A program made the translations under genes and the position numbers. 64,000 nt of DNA from Vibrio sp. BS-M-Sm-2. GTDB lineage: Bacteria > Pseudomonadota > Gammaproteobacteria > Enterobacterales > Vibrionaceae. The notes under the pieces are model-generated. The model had not been told where the DNA came from. It saw only the letters and a list, made by a program, of their open reading frames with translations, and did not search any database. Positions 55,072-64,000 of this stretch are shown here, one piece after another; the stretch's first letter is position 1, and every line of letters begins with the position of its first letter. The stretch is from NCBI RefSeq assembly GCF_041504345.1, contig NZ_CP167894.1, positions 310,001 to 374,000 on the forward strand. Reading direction: 5' to 3'.

Positions 55072-56406
55072 ATGAAAACTCAATGGACTTGCCTGAGTGC
55101 ATTACTTGCATCAGCTTCATTCATTTCAACCTCGGCTATTGCAGATACCGATGTGTATCTAACCAACAACACCAACCAAGTGATGACGATTCAAACCAAT
55201 CATACCGGTACCGACTTACTGCAACTTGGCGATGAGTGGCAACAACACGTTGAGCAGATTGGACCGTGGGAGACCAAAAAACTGATCAGTTTCAATCGCT
55301 GGACAGGCGTAAAGTCCGGTAAGACATACGAGTTTGACACAGTGGTATCAAACTCTATTGGAGAAAGTGTCACGCTCAATCAAACCATGGAAGGACATTG
55401 GTATAATTCGACACTGCAACATGGTTTGAGTGCCGCAGACGTCAACCTAACTTTGCATGACGATCGTAATATTCATCGCAGCACAACCGATGCATTCGGG
55501 GTCAATGCAGAGCTAGCCCTCAAAGCCGATTCTACAGCGCGCTATGATGATATTTATTACACCATCACCCCACCAAAAGTAGATGAGCAACCCGAGCCGG
55601 ATGCCAAGTCACTAAAAGTCATGACCTATAACATCTGGGCACTGCCTGCCATCGCTTCGCATATTGGTGACCGCTACGATCTTCTCCCTCAATACGTAAA
55701 AGGCTACGACGTGTTGGCGCTTCAAGAGGTGTTTGCCAACGGACGAGATGAGTTCCTACGTGAACTTGCGAAAGAGTACCCTTACCAAACCAAGATGCTC
55801 AATAAGGATGGCATCAACATCTATGACGGCGGCGTGATCATTGTGAGCCGTTACCCTATCGTCAACGAAGCGCAATACGTGTTTCCTGATTGTACAGGCA
55901 CAGATTGCTTTGCTGATAAAGGTGTTAACTACGCGGAAGTCATCAAAAATGGTCAGGCTTACCACGTGTTTGGCACTCACACCGCCTCATTCGATACGGA
56001 CACAGCTCGTGACTACCGACAGCGTCAATTTAAACAGATGCGTCAGCTTGCTCAATCACTGGAAATACCAACTTCAGAGACGGTTATTTACAGCGGTGAC
56101 TTTAACGTGAACAAGCTTAAGTTCCCAGGCGACTACCAAGAGATGTTCGCTAACTTGCAGGCCGAAGAGCCACAATATTCAGGTTACACCGCGTCTACTT
56201 TTGACCCTCGCATCAACAACTTTGCAGGCGAACCTATATCGGGTGGCGAGAATGTTGAGTATCTCGATTATGTAGTGGTGAGTTCAGAGTATGCTGCTAA
56301 AGCTCATAACGACAATCGTGTGGATGTCCCAAGATCAACAAGCAGTGAGTTATGGAAGCACTACAACCTTTCAGACCACTTCCCTGTTAGCGCCCTCATT
56401 AAGTAA
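55072..56406 (+). CDS. Secreted sphingomyelinase C / hemolysin
   Basis: About 444 residues; the ATG at 55072 is used, but a GTG two codons earlier (55066) has the better-spaced AAGGA. A signal peptide ends near SAIA (residue 24), followed by an N-terminal beta-domain of about 150 residues and the exonuclease-endonuclease-phosphatase domain: MTYNIWALP (Asn187), LALQEVF (Glu219), GGVIIVSRYP, GTHTAS, YSGDFNVN (Asp343, Asn345) and LSDHFP (Asp435, His436). This is the neutral sphingomyelinase/hemolysin C fold, which cuts sphingomyelin to ceramide and phosphocholine with magnesium. The following gene begins 15 nt after its stop. Confidence 0.92.
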   Translation: MKTQWTCLSALLASASFISTSAIADTDVYLTNNTNQVMTIQTNHTGTDLLQLGDEWQQHVEQIGPWETKKLISFNRWTGVKSGKTYEFDTVVSNSIGESVTLNQTMEGHWYNSTLQHGLSAADVNLTLHDDRNIHRSTTDAFGVNAELALKADSTARYDDIYYTITPPKVDEQPEPDAKSLKVMTYNIWALPAIASHIGDRYDLLPQYVKGYDVLALQEVFANGRDEFLRELAKEYPYQTKMLNKDGINIYDGGVIIVSRYPIVNEAQYVFPDCTGTDCFADKGVNYAEVIKNGQAYHVFGTHTASFDTDTARDYRQRQFKQMRQLAQSLEIPTSETVIYSGDFNVNKLKFPGDYQEMFANLQAEEPQYSGYTASTFDPRINNFAGEPISGGENVEYLDYVVVSSEYAAKAHNDNRVDVPRSTSSELWKHYNLSDHFPVSALIK

Positions 56407-56421
56407 CTCGGTGAACCCATA

Positions 56422-57396
56422 ATGCATCGAGTCATCTTAATCCTAATGCTCGTCTTAACGACGGGCATTATTGGCTATTCTTGGTCATCAAAATCCACTG
56501 AAACACCGCTATCTTCTGCTCAACACACAGAAGCAAAACAGCGGGTTTCTACGACAACTGCTGACGACAATTCCACGCCAACTGCAACCGCCAGTTCGGA
56601 AAATGCAGCATCGCAGAACAAACAAGCCGAAGCAGAATCATCGGGCGGAGAAACGCATGTTAAAAACTTAAGCGAACTTGAAGGTAAAGCTCTATTCGAT
56701 GAACTCGATGGGTTCTGGGCGCTTTGCAAACAACGCGATGACTGCACTGAACAACTCGTACGATTGAAATCAGAATTACCGAGCATATGGTTTGAGTTAC
56801 TGAGCGACTATCCGCAGCTATTCGTCGATTGGCAATTAACCCAAAGCACTATCCCACTAGAATCCATAGAAACTCTTGAAGAGCGTGTTGCCCTATTCAA
56901 ACAATCTGCACAGCAAGTATGGGGAGAGTTGGCCCACCAGCTATTCGCAGACCAATTTGCTCATCTAGATTTTACGCTTGACGCCAATACCCTTGAAGAG
57001 AACGAAGCGAGCCAGTTTTTGGCCAACTATCAAGATTTGCTTAGTGAATGGCAAAACAATACAGCGACATTAAACGCCGAAACACAGCTTCAAAAATATG
57101 AACTGGCAGTCTCTTTGATACCCAGCAGCTATAGCCCTGCTGAAATCGCATCAGTCAAAGCCGACCTTCAAGAAACCTACTTAGATGAAACGCAGGCCAA
57201 CAACATTGCCGCAAGAGAACAACAAGTCGCACAACAGCAACAAACCGTGATGACTTATCATGAGCAACTGGATCAGCTCAAAGCGACCTTGGACTCTCAG
57301 CGAAGCTCAAGTTATGCCACTTGGACTCAACAAGATTGGGACAGTTACTATCAGCAGCAAGTATCCGATTTCAGGGAGCAGTTTTTTAGCAAGTAA
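56422..57396 (+). CDS. Lipase-foldase-like protein linked to the sphingomyelinase gene
   Basis: A 324-residue protein anchored by an N-terminal membrane helix (about 3-20). A Ser/Thr/Ala/Gln-rich linker (about 25-75) leads into a helical domain with LEGKALFDELDGFWALCKQRDDC and, near the end, SYATWTQQDWDSYYQQQVSDFREQFF. Layout (membrane anchor, variable linker, long helical domain) matches the steric foldases (Lif) that fold secreted lipases, but the RxxFDY-type Lif motif is degenerate here. It lies 15 nt after the sphingomyelinase, so it probably acts on that enzyme. Family assignment is tentative. Confidence 0.55.
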   Translation: MHRVILILMLVLTTGIIGYSWSSKSTETPLSSAQHTEAKQRVSTTTADDNSTPTATASSENAASQNKQAEAESSGGETHVKNLSELEGKALFDELDGFWALCKQRDDCTEQLVRLKSELPSIWFELLSDYPQLFVDWQLTQSTIPLESIETLEERVALFKQSAQQVWGELAHQLFADQFAHLDFTLDANTLEENEASQFLANYQDLLSEWQNNTATLNAETQLQKYELAVSLIPSSYSPAEIASVKADLQETYLDETQANNIAAREQQVAQQQQTVMTYHEQLDQLKATLDSQRSSSYATWTQQDWDSYYQQQVSDFREQFFSK

Positions 57397-57400
57397 CGCT

Positions 57401-58435
57401 TTAACTTAAACCGTTACGGAACTGAGCAGGCGTTTTATTGAGCCACCCTTTAAACGCCCTTCTGAAATTTGCAGGGTCGCTATAACCAAGCCTTTCACCA
57501 ATATCATCAATGCTCATGGATGTGCCAAGTAATAGCTCTTTGGCTAGTTCCACTCGAACTTCGGTAAGCAATACTTGATAACTGGAATCATGAGTAACCA
57601 GCTCTCTCCTGAGCGTGCGAGAGCTACAACCAAATTCGTCTGCGAGCTGTTCTATATTCGGGAAACAGCCTGCGGTTTGATAAAAGATCGTTTTGATCTG
57701 GTTAGTCAGCAAATGTTCCGAGTCCAATGTCTCAACTATCGACTGGCAAGACGCAAGGTAGCGCTTCAGTGTCGCTGCATCATGAGTCAATAAGGTTTGT
57801 GACAAAACCGAGGCATCAAAACGCAGTTCACAATGGCTCTGCCCAAAAACTACAGGGCACTGGAAACGCTCGTCATAGAGCTTGGCGTAATTAGTGCGAG
57901 CATAAGGCAAAGCCAAAGTATGAATATCCAACTCATGACCAGTCAGTTCTTTGAACAAAGAGACGATTGAACTCAAGAAATATTCACTGCAGAAAGGAAG
58001 GAGATCACCCACTTCCAAGGTGTTCTCAATCTGAATCACTGCTTGCTCGGAATCTAGAAACAATTTAACCGAGAAAATAGGACCGTTCAGGCGCAGATAT
58101 TTAAAGCCCGACTTGATGGCCTCCCCGACATTTTGACTGGTCGATAGCGCATAACCCAACACACCAAAGTGGCTCAAGCTAGCGTGTTCGCCCAACCAAA
58201 GCCCTAGACCATCGTGAGGAAAACTCTGATTAGCCGCGCTAAATAACGCAAGCTTGTCAGCGTAAGTCAGCTTTCCATTCGGGTCTCGCCAATCCATGTT
58301 CGGCAAACCCACATCATTGAGTAACCTTTCAATATCGATACCTCGTTGCTCTAACGTATTCAACAGCAGCGCGATATCTAATGTCCCCAACTGATGCCGA
58401 TGTCCGGTCGGCTTATACTCCGCGATAATCTCCAA
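57401..58435 (-). CDS. AraC-family transcriptional regulator
   Basis: A 344-residue regulator of the AraC type with an Arabinose_bd-like N-terminal domain (LLNTLEQRGIDIERLLNDVG, LGLWLGEHASLSHFGVLGYAL) and two C-terminal helix-turn-helix motifs (QLADEFGCSSRTLRREL and IDDIGERLGYSDPANFRRAFKGW). Such regulators often control lipid or toxin-related genes. It is convergent with the sphingomyelinase operon (5-nt gap) and divergent from the DUF2804 gene, its likeliest target. Confidence 0.9.
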   Translation of the reverse strand: MEIIAEYKPTGHRHQLGTLDIALLLNTLEQRGIDIERLLNDVGLPNMDWRDPNGKLTYADKLALFSAANQSFPHDGLGLWLGEHASLSHFGVLGYALSTSQNVGEAIKSGFKYLRLNGPIFSVKLFLDSEQAVIQIENTLEVGDLLPFCSEYFLSSIVSLFKELTGHELDIHTLALPYARTNYAKLYDERFQCPVVFGQSHCELRFDASVLSQTLLTHDAATLKRYLASCQSIVETLDSEHLLTNQIKTIFYQTAGCFPNIEQLADEFGCSSRTLRRELVTHDSSYQVLLTEVRVELAKELLLGTSMSIDDIGERLGYSDPANFRRAFKGWLNKTPAQFRNGLS

Positions 58436-58604
58436 TCGTCTCTCCTTATATCGAGCCCATTCCCATCAACATGACTACTCAGCTTCAACAACACTACTGA
58501 CAAAATCGTGATTGGTAACGCGCTCTTGTCCGAATATGACCTCCCAATTCTACGCTACTCATCGCACAATGGCTTTAATTGTTAAATTTATGTGAACCAT
58601 CGCA

Positions 58605-59618
58605 ATGATAAAAACGAACCCTGCCCCACACAGTTTGATTGATTCTAATGGTCAGCCGATCATTGGACATTTCGATGGCATCCCAAAACAACTGAACATC
58701 GAGAACTTTGACTACCGAAACTCGATGGATTCAAAAGCAGGTCCTTGGCAGAAGCACTTCCACTACAAGCAATTTCAATTTGTCAGCATCGTCACCGAAA
58801 CGCACGTTATCGGCGTGGCAATCGCGGATATTCGCTACTTGGGCTCGGCATTTTGTTATCTGTACGATATTGAAAACAACCATCTAGAAGAGTCATCTTG
58901 GTTGAGGCCATTAGGGTTTGATAAACAAGTTACCGCTTCGCCATTTGACGGCACGACAAACATTGCAGGCCAAAGCATCACCTTTAATATTGAAGGCGGG
59001 CAATGGCAAGTTCGCTTGAATACCAAACTCATCAAGGCCGATATCGCTTTAGAACCTGAAGCCGACAGCTTGCCCTTGGCGATGTGCAGCCCAACGGGTT
59101 ATTCAGGTTGGACTTACACCCAAAAGCACAATGCTTTGCGCATCAGCGGTGAAATCCAAATCAAGGGAGAATCACTCGTTCTCGAACAAGCTCGTGCCGG
59201 TTATGACTTTTCAGCGGGCTACATGAGACGTGAAACCAGTTGGCGCTGGGCAAGCATCAACACGCAATCCAATGGCACAGATATTGGCCTAAACCTCGCG
59301 GCGGGCGTGAATGAAACCGGAGGCTGCGAAAACGTATTATGGGTCAATGGAACCAGACACTTGCTTAACCCGGTACAGTTTACGTTCAGTCGCCAAGACA
59401 CGAACTTGCCTTGGCAGATAACATCACAAGATGGACGTATAAACCTGGCCTTTATGCCCCTTAATAACCGCAGCGAAAAGCTCAATTTATGGCTGTTAAA
59501 GAGTAACTTTCGTCAGTTCATTGGTCATTTTTCTGGCTCGATTGAAGACAACAATGGAGTGACACATCAACTCGATGGTGTTCTTGGCCTAACAGAAGAT
59601 CACTTTGCTCGCTGGTAA
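58605..59618 (+). CDS. DUF2804 family protein
   Basis: A 337-residue beta-rich cytosolic protein: PAPHSLIDSNGQPIIGHFDG, KHFHYKQFQFVSIVTETHVIG (motif in two parts), YSGWTYTQKHNALR, and WRWASINTQSNGTDIGLNLAAG with GVNETGGCEN. The family is widespread in bacteria with no biochemical role known to me; the WRWA and NETG blocks are its signature. It is divergent from AraC and about 90 nt before the hydroxylase gene, so it may share a transcript with it. Confidence 0.85.
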   Translation: MIKTNPAPHSLIDSNGQPIIGHFDGIPKQLNIENFDYRNSMDSKAGPWQKHFHYKQFQFVSIVTETHVIGVAIADIRYLGSAFCYLYDIENNHLEESSWLRPLGFDKQVTASPFDGTTNIAGQSITFNIEGGQWQVRLNTKLIKADIALEPEADSLPLAMCSPTGYSGWTYTQKHNALRISGEIQIKGESLVLEQARAGYDFSAGYMRRETSWRWASINTQSNGTDIGLNLAAGVNETGGCENVLWVNGTRHLLNPVQFTFSRQDTNLPWQITSQDGRINLAFMPLNNRSEKLNLWLLKSNFRQFIGHFSGSIEDNNGVTHQLDGVLGLTEDHFARW

Positions 59619-59705
59619 CGTAATTCTGCTGATTGAATCTCAGACGATCAAGTCTAAGTAAACTTGATACTAAGAACGCGTATGGCGTCTCAACAAGGAT
59701 AAAAC

Positions 59706-60554
59706 ATGAATATCGACGCATTAATCAATCACCCAGAATGGCTACTGCTGGTATTAGCGCCCTTGTTCGTGGTGTGTATGTTAGCTGAGTATTTTATCGG
59801 TCAGAAACAAGGTCGACTACCAGATAACTCCAGCTATAAACTTTCAGAGGTGATGTGTAACTTCACGCTTGCGGGAATGCATCAACTCTCCGATTTACTC
59901 ACCGGGTTATTGGTCGTGCAGCTGTATCTTGGGATGTTCGGTTGGCACTTAATGGACATCGACATGGGCGTGCTGAGTTTTGTCGTATTGATGGTGTTAC
60001 AAGACTTTTGCTATTACTGGTTCCATAGAGCAAGCCATCGTATTCGCTGGATGTGGGCCGCGCACGTCGCGCACCACAGTTCAGAACAGATGAACTTCAG
60101 TACGGCTTTCCGTCAGAGTTTGATGTACCCATTCGCAGGCATGTGGTTATTTTGGGTACCGCTAGTCATCATAGGCTTCGACCCTAAATGGGTCATCTTT
60201 GTGGTGCTTCTCAACCTTGGTTTGCAATTCTTTGTCCATACACAATGGATACGAAGCTTGGGACCACTTGAATACATCTTTAACACCCCATCACACCACC
60301 GTGTGCATCACGGCAAAAACCCGCAATACATAGATAAGAACTACGCCGGTGTTTTGATCATTTGGGATAAGTTGTTTGGTACGTTCGAACCGGAAGTTGA
60401 AACCGTACGTTACGGCGTCACCAAGCCAGTAAACAGTTTTAACCCGATAGTGGTCACCTTTCAAGAATGGAAGGCCATATTCAAAGATTTGAAGAACCGA
60501 GAGCTAACCATGAAACAAAAAGTGCGATTGATACTGTCGCCTCCTTCAGACTAA
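59706..60554 (+). CDS. Membrane fatty-acid hydroxylase / sterol desaturase family
   Basis: A 282-residue diiron enzyme with four or more membrane helices and the eight-His signature: WFHRASHR, AAHVAHHSSE, FVHTQW and PSHHRVHHGKNP. These proteins hydroxylate or desaturate fatty acyl or sterol-like lipids at the membrane. AAGGA precedes the ATG. With the DUF2804 gene and the AraC regulator it may form a lipid-modification unit. Confidence 0.9.
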   Translation: MNIDALINHPEWLLLVLAPLFVVCMLAEYFIGQKQGRLPDNSSYKLSEVMCNFTLAGMHQLSDLLTGLLVVQLYLGMFGWHLMDIDMGVLSFVVLMVLQDFCYYWFHRASHRIRWMWAAHVAHHSSEQMNFSTAFRQSLMYPFAGMWLFWVPLVIIGFDPKWVIFVVLLNLGLQFFVHTQWIRSLGPLEYIFNTPSHHRVHHGKNPQYIDKNYAGVLIIWDKLFGTFEPEVETVRYGVTKPVNSFNPIVVTFQEWKAIFKDLKNRELTMKQKVRLILSPPSD

Positions 60555-60569
60555 TCAAAACGATCGGAT

Positions 60570-63008
60570 TTAGTACACCTTATGAAAATCAATGAGGTTG
60601 AATGTGAGGTCGCTTACCCAGAAATCGCCGTCCAAGTCGGCACCTTGCACGTATCGCTTGTCGCCCATTTCTAAAGTCACAATGTATTTACCCGCGATGA
60701 GCCCTTCAACCATATAGAAGCCATCGCTTTCGATTTCACTCGAATACTCGGTGCCTTTCTGTATGTGCTTAAAGTGCAAATAGGCATTGTCTTCTAATGT
60801 GCCTTCAAGCGTACCATCGACACCAAATGACACCACCATTTCGATGTGAGCATCAGTTAACCCGACTTGCTTAGTGTTTACAAACACAGGGTTTTGAATC
60901 GGCGTGAGGTTAAGGTCGAGTGCCCCTTCATCAATATAGATAGGTAGATTATCTCGAGCCGGAACACTTGAGAATTCAAATCGGCCTTTTGCATCACTGA
61001 CCGCTCGTTGGTCCAAGATTTGTAGGCTTACGCCTGGTATGGGTTGTTTGTGGTGATCGTAGACAACGCCCGTCAACTTAGAATGGTTGTATCGATTCCA
61101 CTCAACAAACTCACCAATGCTTTCATCAAAGTAAGTTTTAGCACCGAATTCGGTCGTCATCTCGACACCGTATCGGTCTTCAGTTCCTTCTATCTTAAAG
61201 AGTAAATAAGGGTTCACTCGAGCTTCTAAAGAGGCGGAAAACGAAACTTCCTGTTTCTGATAGCGAGCCGATACGTTCGTCGTGAGCTCTTGAAAAACCT
61301 CTAGAGGATCTAGCAGGCACTCTTTACAGGCATTCCTTAGGGATAATTCTGTTCGTTCATGATGACCAGAGCCATCAACAGTTCCAGAAATATTCCACGA
61401 CGTATCCGAAAAACCACTTTTAGCCAAGCCAATCGTATGGAGGTAATCGTCTTGATGAGAAGCTTTGATGTATCGATAGTCACCAGCGTATGAGACAAAC
61501 AGATTACGAGCCACTTTCGAGTTCAACTTAGGTTCAACGCTCAACTCATCTTCATCATCCCTTACCGTCAAAAAGGCCGTTAGATTGGCAAGCGACAGGT
61601 TGTATTTGAACACATCGTACTCCATCGACTCTAAGTCCAATTCATCGGTTTTATTAAGCTCTATCGATGCCGACTGATCACCATTGATCAAAATATCAAA
61701 TTCCATTGGAAAGCGATTGAACTCAGGTAACCAACCGATATGACCCGCGAACCAATGCGCCGGTAAGTATCGTCCTTGAACACCAATCAAGTCTTTACCA
61801 TTTTGCCTCATAAAGGCACTACCCACGGTGAAGTAATCGGCAAGCCCATATTCGAGCGACACAGCGCCAGCTCGGTCTGCACCTTCATTGCCCACCACTT
61901 GCACACCCCACTCGTTGCTTGGCAGAAATGCATCTTCTAAACCGGCGACGGTGATCTCTTCTTCCTGCCAGACACCTTTCGATAAGTAGTAGCGAAACTT
62001 GATGGTGTCACCTGGGGAAATGTTATCTTCTTCAACCACGAAGCGTCCAAACTCATCAGAGCGATAAGTGGTTTGATAAATGCCATTGACTAAAACATCG
62101 ATGCTGATATTAGGTTGAGTAGTTCGTTCGAGTTGAAGGTTGCCGAACTCTGTCTGTCGCTTTCGGTTGGTGTAATAGAGCCCATCTTCGAGGGTTTGAT
62201 TCACGGTAAAGACGCTGCCATCTAATAACACATGGCCGACTTCCAAAGAGCCTTCACCGTCATGAGCTTCTACCGCAATGTTGTAATAAACGATGGGGTT
62301 ATCTTCTCGTGAATCAATCGACAAGCGAGACAAAGAGTGTTCAGTGCTTAATATGGTGTCTGAGATTGCGTAAACATCACCACCAGTTTCACTGTCGTGA
62401 TAAACCGAAGTCGCTAAGCGAGTCGCCAAACCCACGGCGGCAACAGGTTCGAAAGCTGGCGTGCTTTCAGCTCGCTTGAGATCCTCGGCCTTCTTACGTG
62501 ATTCATTTTTCATCTTAGAAATAGCGGCTTCCAGTTCAGTCAATGAACTGAATTCTGGAGTAACGGTGAGCCGATAATCATCAATATCCCAACGCACTTT
62601 TGCCGGGATACAAGCTTGTAAGCTGTACCAGTGGATGTAAGTTTCTGAGTCGATGACTTGATATTTGATCGACTGGATATTGTTGTCATCGCGATAACAA
62701 ATGGCTTGTTCGGTATCTAGAATGTACGGAGGAGATTCTCTTCCCACATCTTGAGGCAAATACAGTTCGCAATATCCGCTTTCATCACACTGACCATTCA
62801 TTTCGAGCAGATAAAAAGAGGCATTGGATATCGAAATGAAGGGTTCTTCGTAGTCATCCATCATGACACGATAAAAGCTATCCCCCACTTTCCCGACTCG
62901 AACTTCAACATGGGCTGGATAGAGTTCACTCGCCTCACTTTCTGCTTTAGATTGCGAATACGCACCAAAAGGAAACAGTGAGGCGAGCAACAAAAGTCGC
63001 CAAACCAT
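60570..63008 (-). CDS. Outer-membrane usher of an alternative chaperone-usher pilus
   Basis: About 812 residues from the ATG at 63008 (GTG at 63020 is in frame). A signal peptide (about 1-18) is followed by an N-terminal domain, a beta-barrel body with the plug-like NISIDVLVNGIYQTTYRSDEFG (seen in two parts), and C-terminal carboxypeptidase-regulatory-like domain (LTGVVYDHHKQPIPGVSLQI, SDAKGRFEFSSVPAR). This is the TcfC/CS1-like usher plan, which secretes pilin subunits through the outer membrane. It follows the chaperone by 47 nt on the same strand. Confidence 0.8.
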   Translation of the reverse strand: MVWRLLLLASLFPFGAYSQSKAESEASELYPAHVEVRVGKVGDSFYRVMMDDYEEPFISISNASFYLLEMNGQCDESGYCELYLPQDVGRESPPYILDTEQAICYRDDNNIQSIKYQVIDSETYIHWYSLQACIPAKVRWDIDDYRLTVTPEFSSLTELEAAISKMKNESRKKAEDLKRAESTPAFEPVAAVGLATRLATSVYHDSETGGDVYAISDTILSTEHSLSRLSIDSREDNPIVYYNIAVEAHDGEGSLEVGHVLLDGSVFTVNQTLEDGLYYTNRKRQTEFGNLQLERTTQPNISIDVLVNGIYQTTYRSDEFGRFVVEEDNISPGDTIKFRYYLSKGVWQEEEITVAGLEDAFLPSNEWGVQVVGNEGADRAGAVSLEYGLADYFTVGSAFMRQNGKDLIGVQGRYLPAHWFAGHIGWLPEFNRFPMEFDILINGDQSASIELNKTDELDLESMEYDVFKYNLSLANLTAFLTVRDDEDELSVEPKLNSKVARNLFVSYAGDYRYIKASHQDDYLHTIGLAKSGFSDTSWNISGTVDGSGHHERTELSLRNACKECLLDPLEVFQELTTNVSARYQKQEVSFSASLEARVNPYLLFKIEGTEDRYGVEMTTEFGAKTYFDESIGEFVEWNRYNHSKLTGVVYDHHKQPIPGVSLQILDQRAVSDAKGRFEFSSVPARDNLPIYIDEGALDLNLTPIQNPVFVNTKQVGLTDAHIEMVVSFGVDGTLEGTLEDNAYLHFKHIQKGTEYSSEIESDGFYMVEGLIAGKYIVTLEMGDKRYVQGADLDGDFWVSDLTFNLIDFHKVY

Positions 63009-63055
63009 GCAATTGAACACTGGCTTTTACAGAGTCAGCGACAATGAAACGAGCA

Positions 63056-63766
63056 CTACAGAACACATTCGTACAGAGGCTGTTCGTTCTGAACCAGTGA
63101 GATCTTTGAGCCTTTTGGGAAAGGCTTGGTTAATTCAGCATTACGAAGTAGCACCACTTTTTCGCTATGCTCATCAACATTCAATTTCGCAGTAAATTGA
63201 AAGTTACCATCGTTGCGAATCTTGATGCTTTGGTTGTCACACGCAAACTTAACATCTTGCACCTGCTCACCTTTCTGAACATAAACGGGTACATAACTGT
63301 TGATGTGAAAGTTCAGTTGAAAGGCTGAACCATCACTGTTGGTTTTACTTGAAGACAACGCAATGTCTGATAGCTCTGCAGCTTTTGCTATTGGAGAAAA
63401 CCACAAGTAAGCACGATATTCACCATCAGCCATGTCAGCAGGTAAAGCATTCATACGTAAGCGAACCGTGCGTCTTTGATTGGGTTTAAGTTCACGAATT
63501 ATTGGTGGTGACACTTTAATCCAACTCGCGATATCTTCTGATTGCGCGATATTAGCGTCAGTTCGAACTAAGCCACTCGCCTTTACCGGGCGATAAATCG
63601 GTTTTATCTCCAAGCGAATCGGTTGATCTGAATTGTTTTCGACGACGATTTTTTCAGTCACCGAAGTGTCGGCATCCAGCACAAAACGAGTCGGTGCGAT
63701 GAGTAACTGAGCATAGGCTTGTGTTGTGAAGATTAAGCCGAGAACACATGAGATAAACAACTTCAT
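63056..63766 (-). CDS. Periplasmic pilus chaperone
   Basis: The 236-residue protein has a signal peptide ending AYA-Q (about residue 19) and two Ig-like domains of a pilus chaperone: LIAPTRFVLD, ENNSDQPIRLEIKPIYR, SPPIIRELKPNQRRTVRLRM (split as two motifs) and EYRAYLWFSP. It holds pilin subunits for the usher. Its ATG overlaps the stop of the pilin gene (ATGA), so the operon order is pilin, chaperone, usher. Confidence 0.88.
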   Translation of the reverse strand: MKLFISCVLGLIFTTQAYAQLLIAPTRFVLDADTSVTEKIVVENNSDQPIRLEIKPIYRPVKASGLVRTDANIAQSEDIASWIKVSPPIIRELKPNQRRTVRLRMNALPADMADGEYRAYLWFSPIAKAAELSDIALSSSKTNSDGSAFQLNFHINSYVPVYVQKGEQVQDVKFACDNQSIKIRNDGNFQFTAKLNVDEHSEKVVLLRNAELTKPFPKGSKISLVQNEQPLYECVL

Positions 63767-64000
63767 TTATAATTAACCTCAAAAGGGATTGTACTGGTGT
63801 AAAGGCCTGCTGGGTGGTTAGCACCGATTTTCACTTTGGCACCAATACACAATAATTTGCTTCTCCCGTTCCCTTTGATTATGGCTCTACCACGCTTTGA
63901 TAAGCCACAACCAAAATAGAACTTTCTAATACGCAGGCGTTTGGATTTACGAGAATGGTTTAGATATTGCTTGGAAGGGAGAGAAACCACGATTTTTTTA
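63763..64000 (-). CDS. DUF4402-type pilin, C-terminal part (runs off the window)
   Basis: The frame is open to the window edge. The visible 78 residues start with VSLPSKQYLNHS and end with a beta-strand tail, KIGANHPAGLYTSTIPFEVNY, the terminal strand pattern of DUF4402 pilins (GA/AN-x-PAGxYxGxxxVTVxY). The N-terminal part, with the signal peptide and the start, is outside. It is the subunit of the chaperone-usher pilus encoded here and is coupled to the chaperone gene. Confidence 0.75.
   Translation of the reverse strand, partial: KKIVVSLPSKQYLNHSRKSKRLRIRKFYFGCGLSKRGRAIIKGNGRSKLLCIGAKVKIGANHPAGLYTSTIPFEVNYK

Overview
The window looks like a piece of a Vibrio chromosome, most likely from the Splendidus clade. 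This rests on the gene set and on moderate, A+T-leaning codon use. The gene set includes MetJ-controlled metA, a btuCD/cobTSUC corrinoid salvage block, RlmF, a YaiL-like DUF2058 protein, Vibrio-type DUF1415, DUF3859 and DUF2804 proteins, and an aerolysin of the kind I recall being described from V. splendidus. Species assignment is inference; nothing in the window fixes it.

Region 1 (1 to about 16,340) is one end of an integrative island inserted at the 3' end of a tRNA-Val(GAC) gene. The tRNA-proximal module has a P4-type tyrosine integrase, an AlpA-type excisionase/regulator, a basic coiled-coil protein with MatP-like layout, and two broken genes (a winged-helix protein and an inovirus Gp2-like protein). 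Further in are a WYL regulator overlapping a lipoprotein gene, several island hypotheticals, two DUF2787 genes behind a RadC-family gene, a second AlpA, an RNase HI-like protein without its catalytic carboxylates, a HicA-like ORF, an ankyrin protein interrupted by an in-frame TGA, a large membrane protein and the C-terminus of an HNH_2 endonuclease. The RadC, DUF2787, AlpA and integrase set resembles V. cholerae VPI-2-type islands. The far end lies outside the window. At least three genes here carry frameshifts or a nonsense codon, so this part is decaying or contains sequencing indels.

Region 2 (16.3 to 47.5 kb) is mostly ordinary core or clade-level chromosome. It holds two tRNA-Val genes, a DUF2726 protein, a perfect FNR-type box before a 61-residue protein, two GGDEF proteins, an M20 peptidase, metA behind three MetJ boxes, a PilF-like lipoprotein, rlmF with a YgjP-like protease, a glutaredoxin, a divergent LysR/MFS pair, AaaT-like acetyltransferase, btuCD, astE, PepF-like M3 peptidase, a flavin reductase with cobT-cobS-cobU-cobC, a lone prepilin, a TcyP-like cystine carrier and a DUF218 protein. 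Several genes too short for routine ORF calling (29 and 59 codons) are supported by ribosome binding sites or a terminator.

Region 3 (47.9 to 57.4 kb) is a virulence-flavoured stretch. It contains a full-length aerolysin with an unusual activation region, then a translationally coupled pair of exported proteins: a large helical protein with a hydrophobic hairpin, and an M91/NleD-like HELIH metalloprotease with a second C-terminal domain. After a small zinc-ribbon-like gene and the DUF2058 gene comes a secreted sphingomyelinase C followed at 15 nt by a lipase-foldase-like protein. The coupled pair is my best candidate for an undescribed system, a possible two-protein toxin or a toxin-processing module.

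Region 4 (57.4 to 64 kb) has an AraC regulator, DUF2804, a membrane hydroxylase of the sterol desaturase family, and an alternative chaperone-usher pilus operon (pilin, chaperone, usher) whose pilin runs off the window edge.
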